Positions 1 through 11,961 of a stretch of DNA of 64,000 bases are shown here, piece by piece. Within the stretch, counting starts at the first letter, position 1. The number at the start of each line of letters is the position of its first letter. The stretch is from Guyanagaster necrorhizus (Eukaryota > Basidiomycota > Agaricomycetes > Agaricales > Physalacriaceae): positions 151,311 to 215,310 of the forward strand of contig NW_025064891.1 in the NCBI RefSeq assembly GCF_019112545.1, given 5' to 3'. Under the pieces are notes generated by a model that was given only the letters and a program-made list of their open reading frames with translations, did no database searches and had not been told where the DNA came from. A program made the position numbers and the translations under genes.

Positions 1-43
1 AGGAGGAGTTGCGGGAGTAACATCGAGACCTCAACTTGAGATG

Positions 44-803
44 CTATTTCTTGGTCGTACCGAAGCCTCCAAAACCCATCAACTCCATCATGTCATTGTC
101 TTGACCTACTGATACCTCCTTGGCGAGCTCCAGACGTGCCTTTTCTTTCTCTGCTTTCTTCTGAGCTTTGTTTCTTTCCCGTAGAGCTAGCTCCTTTGCC
201 TTGACTTCAGCCAGCCGCTGATCAAAGTCAAATGCCTTTGCTGACACGGAATCCTTTGTTCTTTCTCGCAAAAGCACTATGCGGGCGCGAACTTGCTCCA
301 GCGTAGAACGTTCGAGTTTTGTGGTCTGTCCGATTGCCCGTAAGTCTGGAAGGGAATCTCAGTGATGCTACGGGGTCGTTGGATGTATGTTTCCACTAAC
401 GGGCTCGGCTGTTGACATGGTCGAGGTAGCTTGTGGTATCTTTGTATGTCCGATTACATGTCTCACAATAGAATCCAGGCTGCCCGGGACCTCGTCCTCC
501 TGGATTCTGTACAACCATCGTTTTATTGAGGTTCTTGTCAAGCTCCAAGGACCCTTCTCGTCGCTTCATCAGCTCTGTTGGCTTTGGAAGATCGTCGCGA
601 CGAGCTGTTTTCCGTGGTCTCTTGCCTGGAAAAGTAGTAGAACAGTATGGCACCTTAGGCTCAAAAATCGCACCTTGCTTTATCCGTTCTTCATTGTCTT
701 GCATACGTTCCTTCTCATCTAGATCACGTTTCCGTGCCTTCTCTGCATATTCTTCCTTGTCCCATTTTTTCCTGAAGTCTGTATCCGACGCTTTGGATGT
801 CAT
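44..803 (-). CDS. SNU23: SNU23/ZMAT2-like U4/U6.U5 tri-snRNP zinc-finger protein
   Basis: Predicted exons are 803..401 and 345..44, with a 55-nt intron (GTTAGT...CAG), giving about 234 aa. The N-terminus carries the family block FRKKWDKEEYAEKA. The middle has a U1-type C2H2 zinc finger (FYCETCNRTYKDTTSYLDHVNSRAH, split by the intron), followed by the helix LERSTLEQVRARI. The protein ends in MMELMGFGGFGTTKK, matching the GFxGFGxTKK tail of human ZMAT2. The family is part of the tri-snRNP/B complex near the 5' splice site, so this is a nuclear splicing factor. The human and fungal proteins have similar lengths, so it looks complete. It is divergent from the AAA+ gene that starts at 995. Confidence 0.93.
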
Positions 804-994
804 GCCCCAAGTGAGAATTGATTACGCTGTCCTGATTACGAGCCGATCACAGCATGTGTCACGCGTGACATACTTACATATTCGTATTTCCTCATTTCCT
901 AATTGTTCAACACGGTAAAGCACGCTTATTATTACCCAGGTCTTCGTTTTTCTCTTCTTACACGGAGAAGTACATTTCGGGCCAATGTCTGGTC

Positions 995-3900
995 ATGTCT
1001 TTGCAGGAACCCTTATGGCGAGTAAAGAGTAAGGGGGGTCCACCTTTTCTCTTGATGTCGACCCTAATGCTCCTCTACAGCACGCCCGTGCCCATTTTAT
1101 CGGCAAGGGAACTGTATCTTCTCCTCCAGTTGTAATTTTCTTCATATCGAAAATGGATGGGGTCCGCATGAGACTATCCTGGTCGCGCCGGAACCATACC
1201 CATCCCAGATACTACCAGGCAAGGTCCTCGACCAACTACCAGCAAATGCCTCGTACCATTCTGTACATATTTCCGAACTGCTTCACGTTCTGAAGGACGT
1301 CATTGAGGACGCTTCCGATGGTACTTTGATGACAGTTTCAAATGCGCACTGGCAAACGGAGAATCCGGTAAGAGCCTCGGATTCGGTCGAGCCCGTAACG
1401 TATGGACATGGTGATATTTTTCCCGGTCCTGTTACGGCCCTTCCTCTTACCTCCAACAGTACCGATGTTTACTCTGAGCTTGACGTTAACGACACTATCC
1501 ATCCGGTTCGTTCCCTTTCCTTGGAGGAGGTACCTTGCTTTATGCCCTTTCCACGTCCCTCTTCCGACATTGCTTCTTTTCCACATCCGGAGCTTCACCT
1601 TCCGGACACTCCCAATCTTCTCTCCCCAGTCAATCTTCCCGACCTCCAACTGAAAACGTTTTTCCGCGACTATCACGACTCTTCCATTCGTGATGAGCAC
1701 ATTTCTGGCAGTTGGTCTACGCCCATGCCCCTTGCTATGTCTCCCCCCATTAGCCCTGCCCCTACGTCTACTTTTGACCTTCTATCGTCCCCATTTCGTT
1801 CTCCTTCATCACGCATCATGTCCCCAAACTTTACTGCTTTCTTTCATCGACTACATCTGATCTCTCCGCTCCCTAGCAATGATCGCGGTAACTTTGATCC
1901 ACCAGACCTTAGTCTAGACGCACTGGATTCTCCAACGTCTGATGGCCCAGACAAGTCAAGTGCTAACGCCCTTGACGTGCACACATCCAGTGTTGAAACG
2001 TCTCTGGATTCTGTAGATGTGTTTGGGTCTCCCCTCATTCAGCTAGATACAGGCGTAGTGGGATGCCCCTGCCCTGATCAATACGACAATTCAAATGAAG
2101 AACAATCAGGCGCCATATGGGCGCATGACCGTGATATTTCCGCTTCCTTGAGCACACCTCCAACTCACGACCTAACAGAAATGCAGTCATCAAGGATCCG
2201 AACTGAACTGCTGGGTGAAGAATTGGGCGAGAATAACCTTTCCGATGGCAGTCCGACCGCTCAACTTGCCTATTTTGATGAGCCTGCCGTTTCAATCAGT
2301 CAGGACGATACAGTTACCGCACTGTACACTTCTTATTCAGATTTATCGGACAGGAACATAGCGAGTAGTCCAAAGTCTCTCACACGAAGTTCATCAAAGA
2401 GCTTGTCCCCCTTGATCACAGCATCCACCTCCACCCTTTTGGGAAGTCGAGTTTTCACACCACCACCTCGAGGATCTCGCAAACGATCAAATGACGTCGT
2501 GAGCTCGCCATTATTGTCACCCCCCACGTCGCTCGACTCTCCACCACAATATCTCGCTGCTTCCAAAACTTTACCAACGATCGATCCACATCTCTCGATT
2601 CGTAGTGCGTCATCAGAGGCAAATGCGACCCCAACACTGTCGTCAAATATTATACCTTTGATCCGACAGGCTGGAATCCTAGAAACGGCTTTGGAAGCAA
2701 TGGAATCTCCTGTGTCCTTATCCCCCGTACCATCATCGTCTTCTTCTCGTCATGGATGCGAAATCGCTGGGGATAAGTTACCGAGTCGCGGAAGGTCATC
2801 ATATGATGAGCAACGTCAACTGTCTTCCTCAACCAAGGTCCCCTTTGGCTTCAGGAAATCATTTGTACTGGTTCGTCGTGTTGTACACTCCCAGGAATGC
2901 AAACTGACCTTTTGATTAGGGTGGGTCCCGAAACTCGTCTCTTATGATGAATCGAATGTCAAAAGTCGGCCCGTCAAGAGACTTGGCGACTGAATCGCTG
3001 CAAGATCAGTCACCGAAATCGCCCTCCACTGGCCTTAAACCTCTCAGATTAGTGCGTACTTGTAAGATAAAACGAAAACATCCGCTTGAATCGCTTTTCT
3101 AGTCCACTATCTTAACAGCTAAATCTATAACACCATCTGCATCACCGTCTAGCTCCACATTTATTCCAGGTTTGACAGGATTTATCAACCAGAAGGACCG
3201 TACACTGACAATAAGACAAAGGAAATTCACATCGTACATCGTTAGCGTCTACAACTGTAACATCGAATTCTTCATTGTCGAACAACATTTCGGTATTATC
3301 ACTACTATCGCCTGTGCGATGCCTTGTTCTGATAATAAACCATTCATTTACAGCTTTCACATCTCTCGCATACGTCGGAACACGATTATAATCTAATTCC
3401 TGCTCGCACAACCTCGTTATCATCCGTACACACCGTCACCAATTCATCTGCGTCTGAATCAAAATCTGCTCCTTTGGTTCGCCCTGATGATTGGATTGAC
3501 AACTTGCATTCTTCCCATGGGAGAAGGAGCCATTTCCACATCTCGAGTAGGCTTTCCGAACCTCCTCCGAGTCCTCAGTCTTCCCTAGAAGTCAGCACGA
3601 ACGTTCAGGCCCACAACATTGATGATTATACCATTCGACGACCAATACATATAGGTACACCTACACTTCCTGTGCTGCTACCACCTCGCCCTCTTTCATC
3701 TTCTATCACGACACCTAAGCCTTCACTTATGTTTGCCATTGCCAGTGATGATGTTCAACAAGTACGTCAAGTACTGGAGCATGGGGAAGCCAGCCCGAAT
3801 GACAATGCAGGACCCCAGTCGGCTTTGGCCTTTGCTATTACAAATGATCAGTTGTTACAAAAGCTAGAGATCGTAAAGACCTTGCTAGCCTTCGGTGCTG

Positions 3901-5258
3901 ATACTTCTTCGCTTGAGAAGGAACTTGGATCACCCCACGGAACTGACGCTAAATCGCTAGGCTCTGCCTTGGATCAGTTAGACCCGGCCACTCGGTACAG
4001 TGCTCTCTCGTTGCTGTCAACTTTGGTATTCACAGTATCATCAGGTATTACATTTCTAGAACAACCGCATTCCTTACAAAGAGCTCTTCTACGCTGATGC
4101 GATGCTCTTCGTTCCGACCACTAGCTCGCATTCGTTTCGGGATCATCGGCCAAGATCGAGCTCTTGAACAGTTGTTCAGGGTCTTGAGTATACACAATAA
4201 TCAAAAGGCGACAGCGCCCATTGTGATATTGCTGTGCGGTGAGCTAGCTGCTTCCATCTATCGTGTTGGGTTGCCTGGCTTATCATCATTTTGAAGGTCC
4301 TAGCGGACACGGGAAAAGTCTTTTGGCGCAGAAATGTTGCTCTTTATTTCCCTCCACATCAGCATCTATTAATTACCTCTTCACATCTAGTTGGACCCCT
4401 TCTTGACGTTCCTACTCACACCGTTAATATGACAACACTACGATCCGCTCATGACTTATGGCAGTCTTATTCGATAAGTCGTTATCAGGTCTGTGATACA
4501 ATATTATGCCTCTACAGCTAGGTGAACATTTATCAGGATGGCTCCCCCTGCACGCTGGCGGAATTTCTGATCAACAACGAAGGCAAAAGATGTGTGGTCG
4601 TGCTTGACGTAACAACTGTCTGCTCAAGCCCTTTGTTCTTCTGCTGATAATTGATATTAGGAGATAGAGAAGACCCAGGATCCTAGTGTTCTATGGTCTT
4701 TGCTTCTGCCATGGGAACTTGGTATGTGCGTCCTACATAGTTTTACCCTCTCCTCATCATAGATGTACTACAGGCCGTTGTTCTTTTGAGGCGAACACCA
4801 TGAACATCGATGTTCACAATACTATATGGCTTGGAACATCAAACATTGGCCAGGACCTTGTCTTCGAATATCATGAATCGTTAGAGCATCCTAACAAGGT
4901 CATGTCTCGGGAAGAGTACGTCAAGCTGATGTCCCTCTTGCGGCCTCGCGTCTCAAGGCGCCTTAGTGTATGTTGCGCCTGTTGATCTGGAAATCTATAC
5001 TGACACAATATTCAGCCATCCATCCTTTCTCGGGTTACAACCATATTACCCTTGGTCCCTTTTACGTTGGACGAGATGAGAGCTATTGCCTCGGAGGCAT
5101 TGCAGTCGACATCGGGAGACATCATAAAAGACATGTCTTCCGAGGTCCTCACCTCCGTGGTCGAAGGTGCGCTTTCAGGATCTATTCCATCCGAGGGTGC
5201 GCGATCTCTATACCGCGCGGTGTCGAATCTATTGGTAGATGCCTTGGATTTAGTTTAA
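995..5258 (+). CDS. CCCH zinc finger - disordered - ankyrin - Clp/Hsp100-type AAA+ protein
   Basis: A multi-exon gene of roughly 1,200 aa. The first coding exon (995..1028) joins 1081 through a GTAAGG...CAG intron and completes a CCCH finger, C-x7-C-x5-C-x3-H (RPCPFYRQGNCIFSSSCNFLH). About 700 Ser/Pro-rich, probably disordered residues follow (to about 3700). Ankyrin-like sequence (MFAIASDDVQQVRQVLEHG, VKTLLAFGADTSSL) comes next. The AAA+ module shows FGIIGQDRALEQ, a Walker A GPSGHGKS restored across the intron ending near 4297, a Walker B VVVLDEIEK, sensor-1 LGTSNIG (about 4840) and a C-terminal sensor-2-like EGARSLYRAV (about 5200). A single Clp-type module after ankyrins recalls animal CLPB/Skd3, but no mitochondrial presequence is seen and the CCCH finger is foreign to that family. 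Exon joins around 3170-3360 and 4480-4530 are uncertain, and two adjacent genes cannot be fully excluded. Confidence 0.7.
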
Positions 5259-5683
5259 TATATAAGCGCTGTTTCCCTTCAATCCCGCTCGGAGCCAAAG
5301 CGCCGTCCTGTAACGGAGAAGAACGGTGATTTCCTGTTCTCATTTTGATAGTAATGGCCTCAGTCGGTGGTTCTTCAATTCGCGTGCGGGCTCGTCGGTA
5401 TCTTCTGAACGACGCCTTGAATGACTGCTGGAGGGCCGGCGCCGTTGGTTATCACATTCCCTACGGTATTTTTCGTTATCTTTGATGGTCCTTATGGAAA
5501 AGTCATTGTGAGGAGTATTAGGCTTGCATCAAAAACTTAGTTTCGAATCACAGCCAAGTCGCTTTGGATTACAAGGCCCGACGGTGCCACGTGGCGGTTA
5601 CCGCCTTTCGCTTTACTACTGCAGTTCATGCTGCGGGTATCTCTGTTTTACCTTCCAGCTTGGCTTAGCGTTCGCCAACGAGA
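5259..5683. other. Intergenic spacer with a doubtful small ORF (5354..about 5709)
   Basis: Between the AAA+ gene and ERD1. An ATG at 5354 opens a 38-codon exon (starting MASVGGSSIRVRARRYLLND) that could splice to sequence after 5520 and end at 5668 or 5709, depending on the donor used. The resulting small basic protein of about 80-100 aa is not recognised and no choice of splice sites is clearly better. It may be a real small gene or just the 5' leader of ERD1. Confidence 0.3.
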
Positions 5684-7207
5684 ATGAACGATGCAAGACT
5701 CGACGATGAAATCAATTGGGCTGTTTCCTTTCCTCTCCCTTTCCGCGTCATGGTCTTGGTCGGACTGGGCATTTTAGGATGGGCAACGAATCTCCATGGC
5801 CTCAACATGTTTGGCGTGGACGCCATCAGTACGATGGAGCTCCGTGTGGATCCCAGCCAGCAGCCGATTTCATTACGAATAGCAGGCATGCAGCTAACGA
5901 CACCCTCTTCAATTTATGGCCCCGTCTACCGCCTGGCTTTGGCGTATTTTTCCTGGTGTCTGACATCTTGGGCATTGTTTCGCTATCTGACATATGGGAA
6001 CGCGGTGTTGACCGACGTCTTCGCGTATATACCGGGAGTGGCAACACTGATCATTTTGTTCGTTCTCATTTGCCCTTTTCATATCTTTCACAAACGAGAG
6101 CGGGACAAATTTTTGTTGTACGTGTCCTTTATTTTCGCTGCCTCGGCGGGCTATTAAACTGCCTCAGGTCTATTCGGCGATGCGTTTCATCCTCGATGGA
6201 TAGTCCTGTGTATTTCGCAGATGTTGTGTTCGCCGATGTCTTTACGTCGTTTGCCAAGGTCTTGGGCGACGTCTGGTTATGCATGCGCATGTTGTCTCCA
6301 GGAAACAGTGTTCTAGTTCCGCCAAGAGAAGATGGGTGGCTTCGATGGGTTATGCCTGCAATTATGAGGTGGGTAGTACTCTATTCATAATATCTATGGC
6401 CATTACCAAACACTGTGCAGCCTTCCGTATCTAGTACGCTTTCGACAATGCATAATTGAGTATTCGTCCCCTACAAACGAAAGTCATCGACCCCTCTACA
6501 ATGCGGCAAAATATGCAACGTCTTTCCCGGTTATTTTTTTGTCGGCCGCCCAACGGATAGTAGTGACGGAACTGGAGCAAAAAAAGGGTGATGAGGTCAC
6601 ACAAGTCGCCTGGCATGGTGAACATCCACTTTTCCGCCTGTGGTAGGTCTTCCTTGTAAGTCGGATGTCTGCACTATGACCTATCTATTTTAGGTTGCTC
6701 TTTGCTGCCATCAATTCTCTGTATTCTTTTTGGTGGGATATCACCAACGATTGGGGATTAGAATTGCTCAAACCAACGGCGATGGGCGATACTCATAATC
6801 GACGGCGCCTGCCTCGCCATTTGATGCTCCCACATCTACACTCCGGAAGACCCCTTGTGGCACGAGAGATAGAGTCTCCTGCGGAACTACATCATCAGAG
6901 TGCAAGTCAACCTTATCCTTATGGACTTCGTCCTACAATACTGTATCCTTTATCCGTATACCCTCTTCTAATATTCCTCAATCTTGTACTTCGATTAACT
7001 TGGTCGATCAAGTTGTCCAGCCACCTTCACTCAAAAAGCGACGGAAGCATTACCATATTTTGCTTGGAAATCGCGGAAATCATTCGTAGATGGATGTGGG
7101 TATTTGTTCGGGTGGAATGGGAAACCATTAAGATGTCGGAGCAGGACATGGGTAGCGAAGGCGACTACGAGTTGGTGCAAAGCGCGGATGCTGAGGAATT
7201 AACGTGA
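5684..7207 (+). CDS. ERD1: ERD1-like EXS-domain membrane protein
   Basis: The start at 5684 gives MNDARLDDEINWAVSF, followed by a transmembrane helix (PFRVMVLVGLGILGWATNL). Introns are predicted at about 6116-6168, 6368-6420 and 6645-6694. The exons join into the EXS signature FADVVFADVFTSFAKVLGDVW, then SLPYLVRFRQCIIEY, LLFAAINSLYSFWWDITNDWGL and the C-terminal RRWMWVFVRVEWE. This order is typical of Erd1 and the EXS half of Xpr1/Syg1. No N-terminal SPX domain is present, which favours Erd1. In yeast Erd1 acts in the Golgi, recycling phosphate released by glycosylation and affecting retention of ER and Golgi proteins. Several hydrophobic segments fit a multi-pass Golgi protein. The tail ends acidic (EGDYELVQSADAEELT). 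Confidence 0.88.
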
Positions 7208-7586
7208 GCTTGAGGATAGCACGATGTATTCCCACTTAGACGAGGACGAGCATAAGAATCGGGGATGACGGCTACGATAAGTGCGAAGATGAGCAGTACC
7301 GGGACAAAACGGGTATATCTGCCACCCCTCAGCTTTATTGATCAACCGGTTTCCGGGAAAGAGACGTGGAAATGGAGCTGACCGGTACCGAGCACGTGAT
7401 CCGTTTTTATCCCTCCCCGACACTTGTAGATTTCGTGCATTTCATCCGGGGTCAGTTGTCGCCGTCATCTGACGATGGACTAATCTTGTTCCGTCTCGTG
7501 CTTGCGAACGCATATATAAAACGAGAGGATGGGGCGTTGATGTCCATTACAGCTCTCTTCCCCCATCCCATACCATCCAATTCGTT
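7208..7586. other. Intergenic region: ERD1 3' end and FDH promoter
   Basis: No convincing coding sequence. It holds the downstream part of ERD1 and the promoter of the formate dehydrogenase gene, including a TATA element at 7513. A short ORF on the plus strand (7366..7590) runs into the FDH start and has no recognisable product. Confidence 0.6.
7513..7520 (+). promoter_or_regulatory. TATA box of the formate dehydrogenase gene
   Basis: TATATAAA lies 67-74 bp upstream of the FDH start codon (7587), a plausible distance for a TATA-driven promoter with a short leader. It suggests regulated or high-level expression, but no transcript data were available. Confidence 0.5.
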
Positions 7587-9347
7587 ATGAAGGTCGCGTC
7601 TATTCTGTCCATCTATGCAGCATGTTGCTCACGACAACTTCATAGGTTCTTGCCATCTTGTACCACGGTTATGCCGCAGCTGAGGCCGAAAGCCGCCTGT
7701 TGGGCACCGTCGAGAACAAGGTAGCTCAATTCCTCCGCGTCTGTTGGTGAAACTGAACTGAACATCCTTCCCAAGCTCGGACTTGAAGAGTGGTTGACGT
7801 CCCAGGGTCATGAGTTTATTGGTGAGCACCCTACATCGCTCTCATAAGTATGCTTGCTTACTCATTCTCCATTCAGTATGTTGAAGCTGCAAAGATTGTA
7901 CCCTCATTTTTAAATCCACCGTTCGCAGGTCTCGAGCAGCAAAGAAGGTCCCGATAGCGACTTCCAGAAACATATCGTAGATGTGCGTGTCCGATGTCGA
8001 TACGTACATTAGTTCATGTCTCATCCACTTCCAAGGCCGAAGTCTTGATTACTACACCATTCCACCCGGGATATCTTACCAGGGATCTGATCGAAAAGGT
8101 ACATCGAACAGTGGCTTGACCAAATTTATTGAACTAAAAGACCTCCAGGCTAAGAACCTCAAGATCTGCGTCACTGCCGGTGTTGGCTCTGACCATATTG
8201 ATCTTAACGCTGCGGTTGACCACAAGATTCAAGTTTTAGAAGTCAGAATCAACCTTGCCCAAAGTCGAATTCATGCTGATACTTATGCCAGGTGTCTGGA
8301 TCCAATGTGGTGTCAGTAGCAGAGCATGTTATCATGAGCATTCTTCTACTCGTTCGCAACTTCGTACCCGCTCATGAAGTCAACTTTTTCTTCTTTGTTT
8401 ATGCCCACAATCACCTTACCTTACATTTAGATGATCGAACGCGGGGACTGGCAAGTGTCTGATATCGCCCGGAACGCCTTCGACCTGGAAGGAAAAATCG
8501 TAGGCACTATCGGTGCCGGAAGAATCGGTTACAGGGTCCTTCAAAGGCTTGTCCCCTTCGACACTAAAGAGCTATTGTACTATGACTATGCTCCCCTCCC
8601 GGCTGGTCAGTAGTCACGTAGCTGTGCTCGATTCGATGCTAAGTCATATTATCATAGCTGCTGCTGAAAAAGTCAAAGCCCGCCGTGTCGAAGATTTGAA
8701 GGTACGACAGTGCTCTTACCTCCATCACATGTAATTCATTTATCCTCTCCATTGTAGGAATTCGTTTCCCAGGTAAGTTTTTACGTCGCACGATATAGTG
8801 ATAAGATGCTGAATCCATTCAGTGCGATGTCATTACTGTCAACTGTCCTCTTCACGAGGGCACTAGGGGTCTGGTTAACGGCGATTTGTTGAGCCATTTC
8901 AAGGACGGCGCTTGGCTGGTCAACACCGCGCGCGGTGCTATTTGTGACAAGGATGCCGTCGCAAAAGCATTGAAGAGCGGCAAGCTTAGTGGCTACTCCG
9001 GTGCGTGTTTTTTTCTGCATTTACTCCGTCAATAGCTCAAACGTTTACTTCAGGTGATGTCTGGAATGTCCAGCCGGCCCCCAAGGATCACGTCTGGCGT
9101 ACCATGAAGAACCACTTGGGAGGCGGAAACGGCATGGTTCCCCACTATTCTGGTACTACTCTCGACGCTCAAGCTCGCTATGCTTTGGGAACGCGGAACA
9201 TCTTAGAAAACTACTTCACCAATAAGCCACAGGATCCCCAAAATATCATCGTCGGGCTCGGGAAATATGAGACCAAGGCCTGTAAGTGTACTTCCTGTAG
9301 CATCCTATCCGCCATGTGTTAACTTGGATTTAGATGGACAGCGTTAG
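7587..9347 (+). CDS. FDH1: NAD-dependent formate dehydrogenase
   Basis: Oxidises formate to CO2 while reducing NAD+. The first coding exon is only ATGAAG (7587..7592); a 53-nt intron joins it to [21 protein letters not shown]. Later exons give [53 protein letters not shown], the Rossmann loop [29 protein letters not shown], the catalytic-Arg block [33 protein letters not shown] and the catalytic His in [16 protein letters not shown]. About 360 aa, the usual length for fungal FDH. No mitochondrial presequence is present, so it is probably cytosolic. The last exon after about 9333 encodes only YGQR plus stop. All residues expected for activity appear present. Confidence 0.95.
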
Positions 9348-9547
9348 TCTGTTCTGGTGCAATTCTTTCCGCGAAAACCCATGTACTTCTGTTGACCAAT
9401 CCGCCTTGTATTGACCCATCACAGAAAATGACAAACTAAGTTTCATGAAATGCATGTTAGAATACAGTGAGCTATATATGCAAGTACAAGCCAGATACTG
9501 TAAATGAGTAGCAAATAAGTTAAACAAGGAAGACGCATGCGAGCTAT

Positions 9548-11840
9548 TTAATCTTCACGCTTATTTCTCTCCGCCATTCGGGAAGTGACCAACTTTTCCA
9601 ACCTGGCGGCGGCCTTCTGGTATATGCTGTCTGGCGGGTTATACGCCCGACAGTTCTCCCATATCAAGTTAGCATCAGCAACAAAGTCATCCACAGATCC
9701 GTACTGATGAGTCTCCAATTTGTGTTCCATCGTCTTGAAGTCTGTGGTGGAATGGGCTTTTTGAGTCGCAGAAAAAAGTAGAGAAAGAGACAGACCCATT
9801 GGATTTGTGATGACGTCGTAGTAATCAGGTACATCTTCCCTTTTCACTGGTTCTTGGAAAGGCCAGGCCATTCCGTGGTCTTGCAGATCCCGCAATAGTT
9901 GCTCCATGAAACCATGATCTGCACTTCTAGGTGTAACACGTAACGGTCTGCAAGATCGCCTCAGTTGACAAAGAGAAAATACCGCATTGTTAAACGCACT
10001 GTATCAACATTTCCGGGGTCCACCCACACTCTCCTGCAATTGAAGTACTGTTGGAAGAATTAAGCGAAAAAGAAAAACAGTGCTCACTGAGGCCTGGAAC
10101 ATCTTTAGGATCAACGGTAATTTCGTCAGTCCCCACCTGGAATTGCGGCAGACCCGGGTGGACGATATGTGACCTCGACATCTCGCGAATTTTCGAGATG
10201 ACGGCTTCCTGCTGCTGAGTGATGATAGAGACTTTGTTAAGGTAGTCCACCTTGCGAAGCATTGTACATTGCATGATAGTTCCGCCTTCATAGTCTTTGA
10301 TGTAACCGGCCCATACTGAACGATCTAAAGTGATCTCCTTCGAAAAGCCTTGTTTTTCGAAGTAGCCAACAGCGTAATTGTCCGCGTAAGTCAGAAAGTA
10401 CATCATGTTTGGATACGTCTTGCGAATGTGAGCTTTGAAGTGATCCATAAGCGTTCCTCCATAGCCCTGCTGACATATAAGAAGGAGACACCCAGATAAT
10501 AGTGCACATACTTTGACTTGATCTACTGATGCTGTTGCGAAGAAGACAATTTCGGCGAACCCTCGACGAGGAAACGGACGATAACAAATGCCACCAACAA
10601 CTTTATAACCCCGTTTGATGATTGCAAGTGCCTTTGAATTCCTGTCGTAGACTAGTCTTGCGATATATTCGCGAGGCATTTTGGGCAGCTGCTTTTGAAA
10701 TAGAGTCTTGAGCCCGGTGAGAATGACATACGATCGAGGATGCTTGTCATTCTCCACAGGTGTGATTTGTATCACTCCTTTTCGCAGTTCAATGGCGGCC
10801 ATCTTTTCTGTACGGACGACGGGCTTCGAGACCTGAGTGAATATCACACGTAACAGGTAAGAAAGCCTACTTCGTTGGGAGAGGAAGCATCCACCGGTAC
10901 ACCTGCGGCTAGGCGTGTTATCTGCTCATCGCCGAGTTTGTCTTCCACCTTAACCCGTGTGGAATGCCCGTTTATTCCATTCACGCCTTTACTCTTGTGA
11001 CCCTTTCGTGAAAGGCCGTTTGTTTTTCCTTTGGGAACTTTGCCTGGCCCCTTTTTCCCGCCTTTCTGTCCGGTTTTCCGGGTTGTCTTTTCCGGTCTCG
11101 AACCTGTTTTCGAATTCACTCGTGCGGCCAGAGGTTTGTCCTCGTCGTCGTCATCGTCATCATCGTCAGCCTCACTAAGAGAGGAAAGAGACAGACGACG
11201 CCTCTTGGTAGGAGGAGAACCATCCGAGCTCCGTGAATAACCTAGTAGCTAGATATGTCAGGGGATTTCGGACTGCAATGTTCTGTCCACAAACCAGAAG
11301 GTGCAAGAACAGACACTGGAAGTCTCATTTGTTTTCTGAGCGAAGCGATATCGTCGTCGGTATAATCAAAGTCCAGAAGCTTTCCTACATCCTGTGGGTG
11401 GCAGAACTTAGCGACTAGGAAACATGACGGTAAGGCTGAGTCGCACCTAGGTTAATCAGTGAGACTAGCCCATCGGAACAACGATGAAAACAGACCTTCA
11501 AGAGCTCATCTAGACGAATGGCAACCTTGCTCCTTCTTAAGAACTCCTCGACGCCAAGGCCAGCCTCCGTGGCATCATGTTCCTTCAACCCGTGCCCGCA
11601 CCCACAAAATTCGAGGTATGGAGGAGTTGTATCTTCATCGTCTGATCCATACTGTCCAAGGTCTCCAATGGAAAACGTAGGTTGGGCCTCGTCGTCAAAG
11701 ACGACTTCATCGTCAGGGTCTGGATGGAGGCCAGTGCATGATGCACAGAGAGTACAGGGAGAATGTCGAGCGATTTTGAGTGATAAAAGAGCAGGACTCA
11801 GTTCACTGGGGACGTGAGAGACCGGATAAGCATATTTCAT
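9548..11840 (-). CDS. GCN5: GCN5-type histone acetyltransferase (SAGA/ADA catalytic subunit)
   Basis: Acetylates histone H3 lysines. The predicted start at 11840 (MKYAYPVSHVPSEL) opens an exon with a Cys/His-rich region, CTLCASCTGLHPD then FCGCGHGLKEHD. Introns at about 11495-11392 and 11294-11242 lead through DVGKLLDFDYTDDDIASL to an acidic run (SEADDDDDDDDEDK, encoded by GAY repeats at 11136-11170) and a basic region. The GNAT domain follows (MPREYIARLVYDRN, AEIVFFATASVDQVKGYGGTLMDHFK, YADNYAVGYFEKQGF, IMQCTMLRKVDYL). The C-terminal bromodomain (AWPFQEPVKREDVPDYYDVITNPM, NCRAYNPPDSIYQKAAARLE) ends at 9548. Baker's-yeast Gcn5 lacks the N-terminal Cys/His block, while animal GCN5/PCAF carry a larger PCAF-N region at that position. 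Divergent from the GH45-like gene, 121 bp apart. Confidence 0.93.
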
Positions 11841-11961
11841 GGCCGAAAGCAAACGGTATGTACAATGAGGTTGACCGTCGAGCGCGAGCACGTGCCGACG
11901 GCGACCCGACCTTCCCAGTGCTACCAACGACTTGGATATCATGCCTTTCTAGTAACCTGAT

